36,924 bases of DNA from an uncultured Eubacteriales bacterium (lineage in GTDB: Bacteria; Bacillota; Clostridia; Monoglobales; Firm-18): the NCBI GenBank assembly GCA_905210885.1, contig CAJLYO010000001.1:1-36924 (forward strand). The letters run 5' to 3'. The notes beneath the pieces are model-generated. The model saw nothing but the letters and a program-made list of their open reading frames with translations. It made no database searches and was not told the DNA's origin. Of this stretch, positions 1 through 7,886 are shown in pieces. The position numbers and the translations under genes are program-made. Position 1 is the stretch's first letter, and the number at the start of each line of letters is the position of its first letter.

Positions 1-1455
1 TCGTCCGTTATAATATTTCTGCTTATTTCCAAAAATGCTCTCGCATTTGCCGAGGGTATGGTATATTCCGCAATGCCGGCAGATGTTTCCGCAAAAGCCG
101 CGGTGAAAAAAATAGCGGAGCGGCTTACGGCGCTTTCAAAGTCTTTTTTTGAAATGGCGGAGGATTTCGGAAAAAACATGCCGGGAAAAATTCCGGATAA
201 CACAAATGATATAATGGTTTTGTACGACAAGACGGCAGATAAGGTGTGCCGCCGATGCGGAATGAAATTTATATGCTGGGAAAAGGAGTTTAACTCAACC
301 TACGACAGACTTATGCATCTTAATCCGGTGCTTGCGGAAAAAGGCTCGGTCGAGGTTTCGGACGTGCCGCAGCCTTTTAGGGTAAAGTGCATTAAGCTTG
401 AATATTTTCTTCAGGTTTTAAACAAGTATTATGCGCGCTACCGCCTGGATAATATGTGGGTAAAGCAGGTGGAAGCCGGAAAACAGCTTGTTTCGCGGCA
501 TTTGTACGGCATTTCCGAAATAATGTCGGACTTTGCGGAGGAAACAAAAAACCAGCTTGACTTTGTGCCGAATCCGGATAATATTTTATATCTTGCTCTG
601 CGTAAGCATGATATAAAGTGCACAAGCGTGGGCAGTGTTAAAAACGAGCTTGGTCAGACGGAGGTAACCGTGCGTACACATGTAAGTCATATGTACAAGG
701 AAAAAATCGAGGATATAACGTCCCAGATAATGGGCAGACGTTTTTATGCGGCGAAGGTTCATGTATCGGACGACGGAGAAAAGGCAACGGTGCAGCTTGC
801 GGAGCGAGAGCGGTTTAAGGTTACGGCAGGTGGCGCCGTGCGCACAAAGGACGGCAGTAAAAGCTGCGGTGACAGCTGTCGTCAGCAAAAAATAGGGCAT
901 AACAGGCATATTGCGATTTTAAGCGACGGTATGGGCAGCGGCGAAAACGCCAAAAGGCAGTCAAACTACGCGGTTGAAGTAATGCTGAGGCTGCTTTCCT
1001 GCGGTTTTGACAGGGAATGTGCGGTGAAAATAATGAACCTGTCATTATATCTCAGGCAAAGCGAGGAAAGTTTTGCAACGGTTGACGCCGCCGTTATAGA
1101 TTTGTTTGAGGGAAACGCAGATTTTATAAAAATAGGCGCTGCCGCCTCTTATATAAAAAGCGGTGGAAAGATAAGATGTATAACCTCAAATTCTCTGCCT
1201 GCCGGTATGCTTACGGACATAACGCCGTGCACCGAGCGCGTGAAAATAGTGCCCGGCGATATTATAGTTATGGCAAGCGACGGAATATGCGGCGCCGAGC
1301 CGGAGTGGCTGCCCGATTATATTAAAGACTGCAGCGCGGAAAATCCACAAATTCTTGCCGATAATATATTAAAGGAAGCGGTTTTGAGAAACGACTATAC
1401 CGCGTCTGACGATATGACCGTTATGACACTGTTGATAGAGGAGGAAATAGCGTAG
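1..1455 (+). CDS. spoIIE: Stage II sporulation protein E (SpoIIE), C-terminal part, 5' truncated by window edge
   Basis: SpoIIE is the membrane-bound PP2C-family serine phosphatase that dephosphorylates SpoIIAA and so releases sigma-F in the forespore; it also acts at the polar septum. The reading frame is open from base 1, so the gene starts upstream. The family is usually about 800 residues with ten N-terminal membrane helices; only the central region and phosphatase domain are here (484 codons). Visible signs: the Cys-rich central segment (CRRC, then CW.KEF) near bases 250-290; the metal-binding phosphatase motif DGMGSG at 925-942; the ASDGI motif near 1270; and the closing DDMT motif at 1408-1419. 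The gene ends in a strong terminator and converges on sigK. The motif series makes the call safe; the N-terminus cannot be judged. Confidence 0.95.
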   Translation, partial: SSVIIFLLISKNALAFAEGMVYSAMPADVSAKAAVKKIAERLTALSKSFFEMAEDFGKNMPGKIPDNTNDIMVLYDKTADKVCRRCGMKFICWEKEFNSTYDRLMHLNPVLAEKGSVEVSDVPQPFRVKCIKLEYFLQVLNKYYARYRLDNMWVKQVEAGKQLVSRHLYGISEIMSDFAEETKNQLDFVPNPDNILYLALRKHDIKCTSVGSVKNELGQTEVTVRTHVSHMYKEKIEDITSQIMGRRFYAAKVHVSDDGEKATVQLAERERFKVTAGGAVRTKDGSKSCGDSCRQQKIGHNRHIAILSDGMGSGENAKRQSNYAVEVMLRLLSCGFDRECAVKIMNLSLYLRQSEESFATVDAAVIDLFEGNADFIKIGAAASYIKSGGKIRCITSNSLPAGMLTDITPCTERVKIVPGDIIVMASDGICGAEPEWLPDYIKDCSAENPQILADNILKEAVLRNDYTASDDMTVMTLLIEEEIA

Positions 1456-1479
1456 CCCGGTTTCTGCCGGGCTTTTTTT
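1454..1479 (+). terminator. Rho-independent terminator of spoIIE
   Basis: A perfect 7-bp stem, AGCCCGG (1454-1460) with CCGGGCT (1467-1473), has a 6-nt loop and is followed directly by a T run. It begins inside the spoIIE stop codon. There is no T run on the opposite strand, so it should act only on plus-strand transcripts although sigK converges on it. Confidence 0.9.
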
Positions 1480-2161
1480 ATGTATTGTTCATTTCATCGC
1501 GCAAAAGTTCAAGAGCCTTTTTCTCTATTCTGGAGATGTATGAACGGGAAATGCCCAAAGCATGTGCCACCTCGCGCTGTGTCATTTCGTCTGTTCCGAA
1601 AAGTCCGTACCGCATTATAATTATCCGCTTTTCTCTTGGGGACAAAACCTTTTCTATGGTGCGGTACAGCTTTGTAACCTGCATTTTATTGTCTATGCTT
1701 TCAAAAACCTCGTCGTCGCTGTTGTACAAAATGCTGTTAAAGGTTATCTGATTGCCTTCAAAGTCAACGCCTATTGGTTCGTCAATGGAAACCTCGTTTT
1801 TCGTCTTTTTGGACGCGCGTATACACATTAAAATCTCATTTTCGATACAGCGCGATATGTATGTGGAAAGCTTTGCCCCTTTTTTTACGTCAAAGCTTGT
1901 AATACCTTTTATAAGCCCTATTGTGCCGATTGAAATAAGGTCATCTGTTTCCTTACCGGAAACGGTGTATTTTTTAGCAATATGTGCCACAAGGCGCAGA
2001 TTGTGTTCAATCAGCTTATCCTTTGCCTCGGCGTCACCTTCGGAATAACGGATTAAAAGCTCCTGTTCCTCTTTTTTTGAAAGAGGTTTGGGAAACGAAT
2101 TTATTGCGGAAACATAGGACAGCAGCGCGAAAAATTGCTGCAAAAGCATATAAATAAACAT
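1478..2161 (-). CDS. sigK: RNA polymerase sporulation sigma factor SigK (pro-sigma-K)
   Basis: Late mother-cell sigma factor of the sigma-70 family. The start is taken as the ATG at 2161 (227 aa) because AGGGGTG lies 6 nt upstream; a GTG at 2170 falls inside that ribosome-binding site. The first 20 or so residues are hydrophobic (MFIYMLLQQFFALL), matching the SigK pro-sequence that holds the factor at the membrane until it is cleaved by the SpoIVFB protease. Region 2 is clear (EHNLRLVAHIAKKY, DLISIGTIGLIKGI, then CIENEILM), as is the region 4.2 helix-turn-helix (TQREVAHALGISRSYISRIE). The frame is continuous, with no skin-type prophage interruption. It lies 62 nt downstream of degV on the same strand. 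SigE is the closest alternative, but the pro-sequence and the CIENEILM.IRA.KKTK.EVS run favour SigK. Confidence 0.92.
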   Translation of the reverse strand: MFIYMLLQQFFALLSYVSAINSFPKPLSKKEEQELLIRYSEGDAEAKDKLIEHNLRLVAHIAKKYTVSGKETDDLISIGTIGLIKGITSFDVKKGAKLSTYISRCIENEILMCIRASKKTKNEVSIDEPIGVDFEGNQITFNSILYNSDDEVFESIDNKMQVTKLYRTIEKVLSPREKRIIIMRYGLFGTDEMTQREVAHALGISRSYISRIEKKALELLRDEMNNT

Positions 2162-2170
2162 AAAAAACAC

Positions 2171-2205
2171 CCCTGTATATCAATGATATAGATGTACAAG
2201 GGTGA
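2171..2205 (-). promoter_or_regulatory. Imperfect hairpin overlapping the sigK ribosome-binding site
   Basis: On the minus strand, TATATC-ATT-GATATA (2190-2176) is a perfect inverted repeat. It is flanked by CCC..TG on one side and CAGGGG on the other, so the outer pairs would include the sigK Shine-Dalgarno sequence. It might limit translation or be an operator. I could not fit a convincing sigma-E or sigma-K promoter to the region. Confidence 0.3.
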
Positions 2206-2223
2206 AATATGACAAAATTTCTT

Positions 2224-3078
2224 TTATTTTGAAAGGAAAAACAACGCCAGTGTTCCGGGCCCTGAGTGACAGCCCACGGTTGAACCGGTGTAGCTTACGA
2301 TAAACTCGCTGCAGCCGTACATTTCGCTCATGTGCCTTTTAAGCTCTTCGGCGTCATCTATGCAGTCGCCGTGACATATGCCGATTGTCTGTTTATCAAG
2401 GTCGTAACCGCGGATTCCGGCAATTTCCGCAAGACGTTTTATTGACGTTTTTCTGCCGCGCACCTTTTCGATGGGTATTAGTTTTCCCTCATCGTCAACG
2501 TGCAGAATCGGTTTGATTCCCAAAACTCCGCCTATTATGGCAGCGGTTTTTGAAACTCTGCCGCCTCTGTGGAGATATTTTAAGTCGTCAACGGTGAATA
2601 CATGCTCAAGATTATAGCTGTTTTGCTCTGCGGCGGCGATAACCTCGTCCTTTGACGCTCCGTCACGCTGCATGCAAAGAGCCTTATAAACCACAAGTCC
2701 CATGCCGGTTGACGCGCATTTTGTGTCAACTATTGAAATATCAAAATCGGGATATTTCTCCAAAATCTGGTCGCGGGCGGTGCATGCGGAATTGTACGTT
2801 CCCGAAAGACCCGAGGAGAACGCAAGATATACAAGGGGTGTGCCCTCCTTTGCATATTCCTCAAAAACATCGTAAAACTCTCCCGCAGAAACCTGGGAGG
2901 TTTTAAAAATTTCCCCGGCTCTCATTCTGTCGAAAATTTCTTTCGGCTGTATGTCACAGTCCTTGATTTCGGTGCCGTCAGCCGTAACAACGGTAAGAGG
3001 CAGCACGCGAAGGTTAAATTCCCTGCGGATTTCAACCGGTAAATCCGAGGAGCTGTCGGTGATTATAGCATATGTCAT
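2224..3078 (-). CDS. DegV family fatty-acid-binding protein
   Basis: DegV/FakB proteins bind a fatty acid and present its carboxylate to the kinase FakA for phosphorylation, feeding exogenous fatty acids into phospholipid synthesis. The 284-residue length is typical. Family signs: TDSSSDLP at residues 7-14, TSQ at 60-62, SSGLSGTYNSA at 88-98 (the loop that binds the carboxylate) and a GGRVSKTAAIIGG.LGIKPIL segment near residue 170. ATG start with GGAAGG about 10 nt upstream. It starts 23 nt after the RNase J stop codon and is probably co-transcribed with it. No FakA homologue is in the window, and many DegV paralogues have no assigned ligand, so no gene symbol is given. Confidence 0.9.
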   Translation of the reverse strand: MTYAIITDSSSDLPVEIRREFNLRVLPLTVVTADGTEIKDCDIQPKEIFDRMRAGEIFKTSQVSAGEFYDVFEEYAKEGTPLVYLAFSSGLSGTYNSACTARDQILEKYPDFDISIVDTKCASTGMGLVVYKALCMQRDGASKDEVIAAAEQNSYNLEHVFTVDDLKYLHRGGRVSKTAAIIGGVLGIKPILHVDDEGKLIPIEKVRGRKTSIKRLAEIAGIRGYDLDKQTIGICHGDCIDDAEELKRHMSEMYGCSEFIVSYTGSTVGCHSGPGTLALFFLSK

Positions 3079-3101
3079 ATTACCATTTTCCTTCCATTAT
3101 A

Positions 3102-4769
3102 TTATGTTTCCATTATAACAGGCAAAATCATCGGTTTTCTCTTTGTTTTCGTGTAAAGGAAGTCGCTGATTTTACTCTTAACCTGCATTTTTATTGTGTT
3201 CCAGTCCGTTATGCCCTTTTCATGACAGTCGTCAAGGGTTTTGCGTGCACAGCGGCGAATTTCTTCTATTAAGTCCTCGCTTTCGCGCATGTACACAAAT
3301 CCGCGGGAGATAATGTCGGGGCCGGAAACGATATCCTTGCTTTCGCAGGACAGGGTAACCACTACCACGATAAGTCCGTCTTCTGCAAGATGCTTTCTGT
3401 CGCGAAGTACGATATTTCCCACATCGCCCACACCCAGACCGTCAACAAGTATCGGTCCTGCCTGAACTGAGCCGTTTTTGCGGCAGCTGTCTTTTCCCAC
3501 TTCAAGCACATCGCCTATGCCGAGAATGTGTATGTTTTTCTCGCTTATTCCCATAGACAGCGCAAGCTTTGCATGCTGCATAAGGTGGCGGAATTCGCCG
3601 TGAACCGGGATAAAGTATTTGGGTTTTGCAAGGCTTAATATAAGCTTAAGTTCCTCGCGGCAGGCATGCCCCGAAACGTGAATATCCGCCAGGGATTCAT
3701 AAATAACCTCCGCGCCGAGCTTGAAAAGCTGATTTATAACGCGTGAAACGGTTTTTTCGTTTCCCGGGATAGGCGTTGCGGAAATAATAACCGTGTCGCC
3801 GTGAGTTATCGAAACCTTTTTGTGGTCCGAAAACGCCATTCTGGTAAGGGCGCTCATTGCCTCGCCCTGGCTTCCGGTAGTGATTATAACGAGCTTTTCC
3901 GAAGGATATTTGTTTATTTCGTCTATGTCAATAAGAGTGTTTTTCGGTACCTTCATATAACCAAGCTCAATTGCCACGTTTATGGCGTTAATCATGCTTC
4001 TGCCGGAAATGGCAACTTTTCTTTTGTACGCATATGCCGCATTTATAATCTGCTGAACCCTGTGCACGTTCGAGGCAAAGGTTGCAACGATTATGCGGCG
4101 TTTCTGATTGCTGCGGAACAGTTCGTCAAATGTCACACCTACGGTGCGTTCGCTCATTGTGTAGCCGGGACGCTCGATATTTGTGCTTTCGGAAAGCATA
4201 ACCAGTATGCCCTCTTTGCCCAGCTCTCCGATGCGCGCAAGATCCATCATTTCGCCGTCTATGGGCGTGGGATCTATTTTAAAGTCCCCGGTATGAAGGA
4301 TTATTCCGGCAGGGGTGTGCAATGCGACCGCCACCGAGCCGGGAATGCTGTGGTTGCTCCTGATAAATTCAACCTTGAAGCAGCCTACAGGCACCGTTTC
4401 GCCGGGATTTACCGTGTGCAGCTTTGACTTGTTTAAAAGTCCGTGCTCCTTAAGCTTATTGCTTACAAGACCCAGCGTGAAGCTTGTGCCGTAGATAGGA
4501 ACATCGATATCCCTTAAAAGGTACGGCAGTGCGCCGATATGGTCCTCATGCCCGTGAGTAAGCACGATTCCCCTTATCCTTTCACGGTTCTTAACGAGAT
4601 AGGTCATATCGGGTATAACGATATCAACCCCCAGCATCTCGTCGTCCGGAAATGCAAGACCGCAGTCGATAATGACGATTTCCTTTCCGTACTCAAAAAC
4701 AGTAATGTTTTTGCCGATTTCGTCAAGACCGCCAAGCGGTATGATTTTCAATTTTGATTTTTTTGTCAC
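3102..4769 (-). CDS. rnj: Ribonuclease J
   Basis: RNase J is a metallo-beta-lactamase/beta-CASP ribonuclease with 5'-3' exonuclease and endonuclease activity, central to mRNA decay and RNA maturation in Firmicutes. At 555 aa it has the usual length. The zinc motif HGHEDHIG is at residues 72-79, preceded by the beta-lactamase-fold start (IIPLGGLDEIGKN) and followed by HTGDFKID and SESTN segments. A late HVSGHA motif marks the end of the catalytic core and the C-terminal domain follows. The start is GTG at 4769 with GGAGG 7 nt upstream. It is expressed from a near-consensus promoter (4889-4917) through a leader with two stem-loops. I cannot tell J1 from J2; only one copy is seen here. Confidence 0.95.
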   Translation of the reverse strand: MTKKSKLKIIPLGGLDEIGKNITVFEYGKEIVIIDCGLAFPDDEMLGVDIVIPDMTYLVKNRERIRGIVLTHGHEDHIGALPYLLRDIDVPIYGTSFTLGLVSNKLKEHGLLNKSKLHTVNPGETVPVGCFKVEFIRSNHSIPGSVAVALHTPAGIILHTGDFKIDPTPIDGEMMDLARIGELGKEGILVMLSESTNIERPGYTMSERTVGVTFDELFRSNQKRRIIVATFASNVHRVQQIINAAYAYKRKVAISGRSMINAINVAIELGYMKVPKNTLIDIDEINKYPSEKLVIITTGSQGEAMSALTRMAFSDHKKVSITHGDTVIISATPIPGNEKTVSRVINQLFKLGAEVIYESLADIHVSGHACREELKLILSLAKPKYFIPVHGEFRHLMQHAKLALSMGISEKNIHILGIGDVLEVGKDSCRKNGSVQAGPILVDGLGVGDVGNIVLRDRKHLAEDGLIVVVVTLSCESKDIVSGPDIISRGFVYMRESEDLIEEIRRCARKTLDDCHEKGITDWNTIKMQVKSKISDFLYTKTKRKPMILPVIMET

Positions 4770-4790
4770 TTTTTAACCTCCGTTTTTTCC

Positions 4791-4808
4791 AAACCGTCTG
4801 TACGGTTT
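4791..4808 (-). promoter_or_regulatory. Stem-loop in RNase J leader, proximal
   Basis: A perfect 7-bp inverted repeat, AAACCGT (4791-4797) and ACGGTTT (4802-4808), with a 4-nt loop. It lies just upstream of the GGAGG of rnj. There is no T run after it on the minus strand, so it is not a terminator; it may be a stability or autoregulatory element. Confidence 0.45.
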
Positions 4809-4847
4809 AATTTTATTTCCGATCACTTTATTGGTGAAAAATTAACT

Positions 4848-4867
4848 GAAACGGCCTTTGCCGTCTC
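4848..4867 (-). promoter_or_regulatory. Stem-loop in RNase J leader, distal
   Basis: An 8-bp stem, GAAACGGC (4848-4855) with GCCGTCTC (4860-4867), one G-U pair and a 4-nt loop. It lies close to the expected 5' end of the rnj transcript, a position where a hairpin would block 5' exonucleolytic attack. Confidence 0.45.
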
Positions 4868-4888
4868 AACCGAAATAAACTATTATAC

Positions 4889-4917
4889 AGTATAACACAT
4901 TTTTGCAATATATGCAA
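4889..4917 (-). promoter_or_regulatory. Sigma-A type promoter for rnj-degV
   Basis: On the minus strand, TTGCAT (4917-4912), a 17-bp spacer and TATACT (4894-4889). A second -10-like TATAAT follows at 4887-4882. It lies immediately after the spoIIR stop codon and points at rnj, so the housekeeping genes have their own promoter separate from spoIIR. Confidence 0.6.
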
Positions 4918-4920
4918 GTT

Positions 4921-5547
4921 TTATTTTCCCAAAAGCTCAAGCAGTTTGAATTTGAACTTATATTTTATGCTGTCGTCGCTGTTTGTCACAATGTTGTATT
5001 CCTCGTCCGTAAGTACGTTTTTAAGCTTTTGGCGGCTTGCATCGCCGAATTTTTCAAAGCAAAGCTGAGGGTACAAAACACACCACCAGTTTTTTCCCTC
5101 ACCCGAGCCTATGACAACGCGCAATGCGTAATATTCCCCCGCCGGAAGCTTTGAGGCTCCGTATGATTTTGTGGGAAAGTCAAACCCTCCCGTCATACAG
5201 TTTACGCTGTAGTTACAGCCTTTATCCGAAATAACGTTTTGGGCGGCTTTTTTTATGCCGGGTAAGTTCTCATTTATTATTCTTTTTGTTTCCGAAACGC
5301 TTTTTGCGTTTTCAAGCTTGTCCGATAAAAAATCCGCAACGCCGTCACGCACGGAAAGCTTTAAATTCTGATCCGCCTCGCTGTCGCTGTTTGCGATAAC
5401 GTGCAGACGTACAACCGACGAGGCAATGTCGGCGTGAACCTTGTTTGAATAACTGTTTGCGCATCCCAAAACCGCGATGCCGATAAGCAGTGATAAAAGA
5501 AGTTTTTTTATAAAAGGCGTTTCAAGTAAATCTTCCGTGTAAACCAT
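4921..5547 (-). CDS. spoIIR: Stage II sporulation protein R (SpoIIR)
   Basis: SpoIIR is secreted from the forespore and triggers SpoIIGA to process pro-sigma-E in the mother cell. The start is the ATG at 5547 (208 aa), chosen because AGGAGGGG lies just upstream; an in-frame ATG at 5580 has no such site. A membrane/signal segment covers about residues 13-30, followed by the family block RLHVIANSDSEADQ (47-60). Near the C-terminus is the conserved LPAGEY.ALRVVIG..GKNWWCV block. It lies upstream of rnj on the same strand and diverges from the acyltransferase gene. I could not define its expected sigma-F promoter in the 125-bp divergent region. Confidence 0.93.
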   Translation of the reverse strand: MVYTEDLLETPFIKKLLLSLLIGIAVLGCANSYSNKVHADIASSVVRLHVIANSDSEADQNLKLSVRDGVADFLSDKLENAKSVSETKRIINENLPGIKKAAQNVISDKGCNYSVNCMTGGFDFPTKSYGASKLPAGEYYALRVVIGSGEGKNWWCVLYPQLCFEKFGDASRQKLKNVLTDEEYNIVTNSDDSIKYKFKFKLLELLGK

Positions 5548-5614
5548 TGTTTTCCCCTCCTGTATATTTATTATTAACAAAGGTTACAGTATATAAACAT
5601 TTTTAGCCAAGTCA

Positions 5615-5643
5615 TTGACTTTATTTTTTTGATACTGTATAAT
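5615..5643 (+). promoter_or_regulatory. Consensus sigma-A promoter of the acyltransferase-cdaA gene run
   Basis: TTGACT (5615-5620), a 17-bp spacer and TATAAT (5638-5643), 30 nt upstream of the acyltransferase start. No further terminator is evident before 12478, so this promoter could drive all six genes, including cdaA and cdaR. Confidence 0.75.
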
Positions 5644-5672
5644 TATTGTAATAAGATTTCGGAGGTTGGAGT

Positions 5673-6701
5673 TTGCGTATGCAAAGCACTGCAAAAAGAA
5701 TTGAATATCTTGATTTCGTGCGCATATTTGCAATGCTTTCGGTGATACTTCTGCACTGCATATGCGATTATAACAGCGACGGTGCGGCGTTTGGCAGACC
5801 GCTGTGGTATTTAACATGCGTTTTAAATGAAATCACACGCGTGGGTGTGCCGCTGTTTTTCATGACAAGCGGTGCTTTAATGCTTGAGGGGCGCACCTCC
5901 GATTTAGGCAGGTTTTACAAAAGCAGGTTTTTAAAAATACTTCCGAAATTTGCGGTGTACACCATTTTGTACTATGTTTTTTTCAGCGTGTTAAACGGTG
6001 AAAAAATATTTGATTTTCGTTTTGTGTCCCAGGTGTTAAATTCCGGAACGGCGTATCATCTGTGGTATATGTATTCTCTTTGCGCAATTTATCTGCTTAT
6101 GCCGTTTTTCGGCGCGGCGGCGGAGAAATTCGGGCGCGGCGGAATTTTTATACTGCTGTGTCTTATAGTTTTTCAGACCGGGCTTAAGCCGGTTATAAAT
6201 ATATTTGCGCAGGGAAAGATTTACATTTACCTTTGCGAGGACGGTGTTTTGGGCTATACCGGTTACGTTTTGCTGGGATACATACTTTCAAAAACAGAAT
6301 TTACAAGGTTTAAAAGATATGCTTTGTATTTTGCGGCGGCTGTGTGCACGGCTGTGTTTGCCGCTGCAAACGCGGGCTTTGCCATGACCGGAGAAGGGTT
6401 TCCCTTTAATTTCGGCTACGGAATAAACCATTACATAGAGGCTGCGGCGGTGTTTGTGCTGCTGAAATACGCACCGCTGCCGGGCGGAAAGCTTGCCGGA
6501 CTTCTTTCAAAAACGGTTTTTGACGTGTATTTTATACATGTTTTGCTGATAGAGCTTTTTAAGCTTTGGTTTTTAAACCGCGTAAATTTAACGCCGTCGG
6601 CATACATGCTTTTAATGCTTGTGTTTACGGTGGTTTTCGGGTTCGGATTCGGAATAATTGTTTTGAAATTAAAGGAGTTTATAAATGAAAAGAACGTATA
6701 A
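5673..6701 (+). CDS. Acyltransferase family membrane protein (acyltransferase 3 / OafA type)
   Basis: An integral membrane acyltransferase of the Acyl_transf_3 family, which O-acetylates or otherwise acylates cell-surface glycans. The N-terminal signature is present: R.EYLDFVRIFAMLSVILLH with the catalytic-type His at residue 28, then about ten hydrophobic helices over 342 residues and the family motif YHLWYMYSL near residue 130. Two starts are possible: TTG at 5673, 7 nt after GGAGG, and ATG at 5679, 7 nt after a weaker GGAG. The difference is two residues. The 3' end overlaps the MFS gene by 17 nt. The substrate is unknown, but its place ahead of envelope and c-di-AMP genes suggests cell-wall or surface polymer modification. 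Confidence 0.85.
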   Translation: MRMQSTAKRIEYLDFVRIFAMLSVILLHCICDYNSDGAAFGRPLWYLTCVLNEITRVGVPLFFMTSGALMLEGRTSDLGRFYKSRFLKILPKFAVYTILYYVFFSVLNGEKIFDFRFVSQVLNSGTAYHLWYMYSLCAIYLLMPFFGAAAEKFGRGGIFILLCLIVFQTGLKPVINIFAQGKIYIYLCEDGVLGYTGYVLLGYILSKTEFTRFKRYALYFAAAVCTAVFAAANAGFAMTGEGFPFNFGYGINHYIEAAAVFVLLKYAPLPGGKLAGLLSKTVFDVYFIHVLLIELFKLWFLNRVNLTPSAYMLLMLVFTVVFGFGFGIIVLKLKEFINEKNV

Positions 6702-7881
6702 GTCAACGCGCCGCGCGTGTTATGTGGGCTATCTTGTCCAGGCGGTTGTAAACAACCTTTCGCCGGTGTTTTTTGTAATATATCAAAGGGAATACGGCGT
6801 TTCCTATTCTCTTTTAAGCTGTCTTATAATAATGAATTTTATAACGCAGCTTATAGTTGACATTTTGTGCATACATTTCGTGAATAAATTCGGACAGCGC
6901 CGATGCGTTGTTGCGGCGCATATTATCAACGCATGTGGTCTTGTAATGCTTGGCGTCCTGCCATCGGTAATGCCTGTTCCATTTGCGGGACTTGTGATTG
7001 CAACGGTGTTTTGCGCGGTGGGCAGCGGTATAATCGAGGTTATAATTTCTCCTGTTGTGTCCGCACTGCCCAGCGACAACAAGACCGGGGACATGAGCCT
7101 TCTGCACTCGTTTTACTGCTGGGGTCAGCTTATTGTGGTGCTTTCTACGACGCTGCTTTTGGCACTGGGCGTTTCATGGCACATTATATGCCTTTTGTGG
7201 GCGGTTTTGCCTGTTGTAAATACCTTTAACTTTCTTACCGTGCCTATTGTTGAAACGGAGGAGGAAGAAACCGCCGGCGGATTTTCTCTGTTTAAGTCGG
7301 GAATGTTTATCTGCTTTGCGGTTTTAATGATGAGCGCCGGTGCAAGCGAGCTTGCACTCAGCCAGTGGGCATCGCTGTTTATCGAAACAAGCCTTAAAAT
7401 TCCCAAGGCTATGGGGGATATTATGGGACCGTGCATGTTTGCTCTGTTTATGGGCATGGGCAGAGTGCTGTTCGGCTTGTACGGCGAAAAGCTTAAGGTT
7501 AACCGTGTGCTTTTTGTATGCGCTGCCGCATGCTTTGTTTCATATATTATGGCGTCGATGTCTGAAGTGCCGGTTATGTCGCTTATTGCCTGCGCATTGT
7601 GCGGTTTTTCCGTGAGCGTTATGTGGCCGGGAGTTTTAAGCAGTGCGGCACATACCCATTTCGGCGGTTCTACAGCGCTTTTTGCCCTGCTTGCCTTATT
7701 CGGCGACAGCGGCTGCACCGCAGGTCCCGCCCTTGCCGGATTTTTATCCGACATAGCCGAAAATTCCGCAAAAATCGGAATGAGCGGACTGCGTTTCGGA
7801 CTTTTGGGCGCTTCCGTATTTCCTGTGATAATGATGGTAACCCTTGGCGTAATATCGCTTAAGGGCAAGACCGGGGAGTGA
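6685..7881 (+). CDS. Major facilitator superfamily transporter
   Basis: A 398-residue polytopic protein with about twelve hydrophobic helices in two halves and a charged central loop (VETEEEET, near residue 190). The start is the ATG at 6685, with AAAGGAG at 6670-6676, inside the 3' end of the acyltransferase gene; the 17-nt overlap suggests translational coupling. The loop after the second helix (NKFGQRR) resembles the MFS cytoplasmic motif A. Overall it looks like the sugar-permease-like MFS group (FucP/COG0738), but no substrate-binding motif can be read. The S11-type protein gene starts 5 nt after its stop. The substrate is unassigned. Confidence 0.85.
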   Translation: MKRTYKSTRRACYVGYLVQAVVNNLSPVFFVIYQREYGVSYSLLSCLIIMNFITQLIVDILCIHFVNKFGQRRCVVAAHIINACGLVMLGVLPSVMPVPFAGLVIATVFCAVGSGIIEVIISPVVSALPSDNKTGDMSLLHSFYCWGQLIVVLSTTLLLALGVSWHIICLLWAVLPVVNTFNFLTVPIVETEEEETAGGFSLFKSGMFICFAVLMMSAGASELALSQWASLFIETSLKIPKAMGDIMGPCMFALFMGMGRVLFGLYGEKLKVNRVLFVCAAACFVSYIMASMSEVPVMSLIACALCGFSVSVMWPGVLSSAAHTHFGGSTALFALLALFGDSGCTAGPALAGFLSDIAENSAKIGMSGLRFGLLGASVFPVIMMVTLGVISLKGKTGE

Positions 7882-7886
7882 TTTGA

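Noticed and set aside
1478..2170. A skin-type interruption of sigK
   Set aside because: The reading frame is continuous from pro-sequence to the region 4.2 helix-turn-helix.
2162..2223. Sigma-E or sigma-K promoter upstream of sigK
   Set aside because: CATA-like boxes are present, but no pair fits the known -35/-10 sequences and spacing.
3801..4427. A 208-codon plus-strand frame opposite the RNase J gene
   Set aside because: It lies entirely antisense to a clear RNase J, has no ribosome-binding site, and shows the Cys/His/Tyr-rich composition of a shadow frame.
5548..5672. Sigma-F promoter for spoIIR
   Set aside because: No acceptable match to the sigma-F -35 and -10 elements could be placed at the right spacing, although one is expected from the gene's known regulation.
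7125..7868. A 247-codon minus-strand frame opposite the MFS gene
   Set aside because: It is antisense to a gene with coherent membrane helices and has no promoter or ribosome-binding site.
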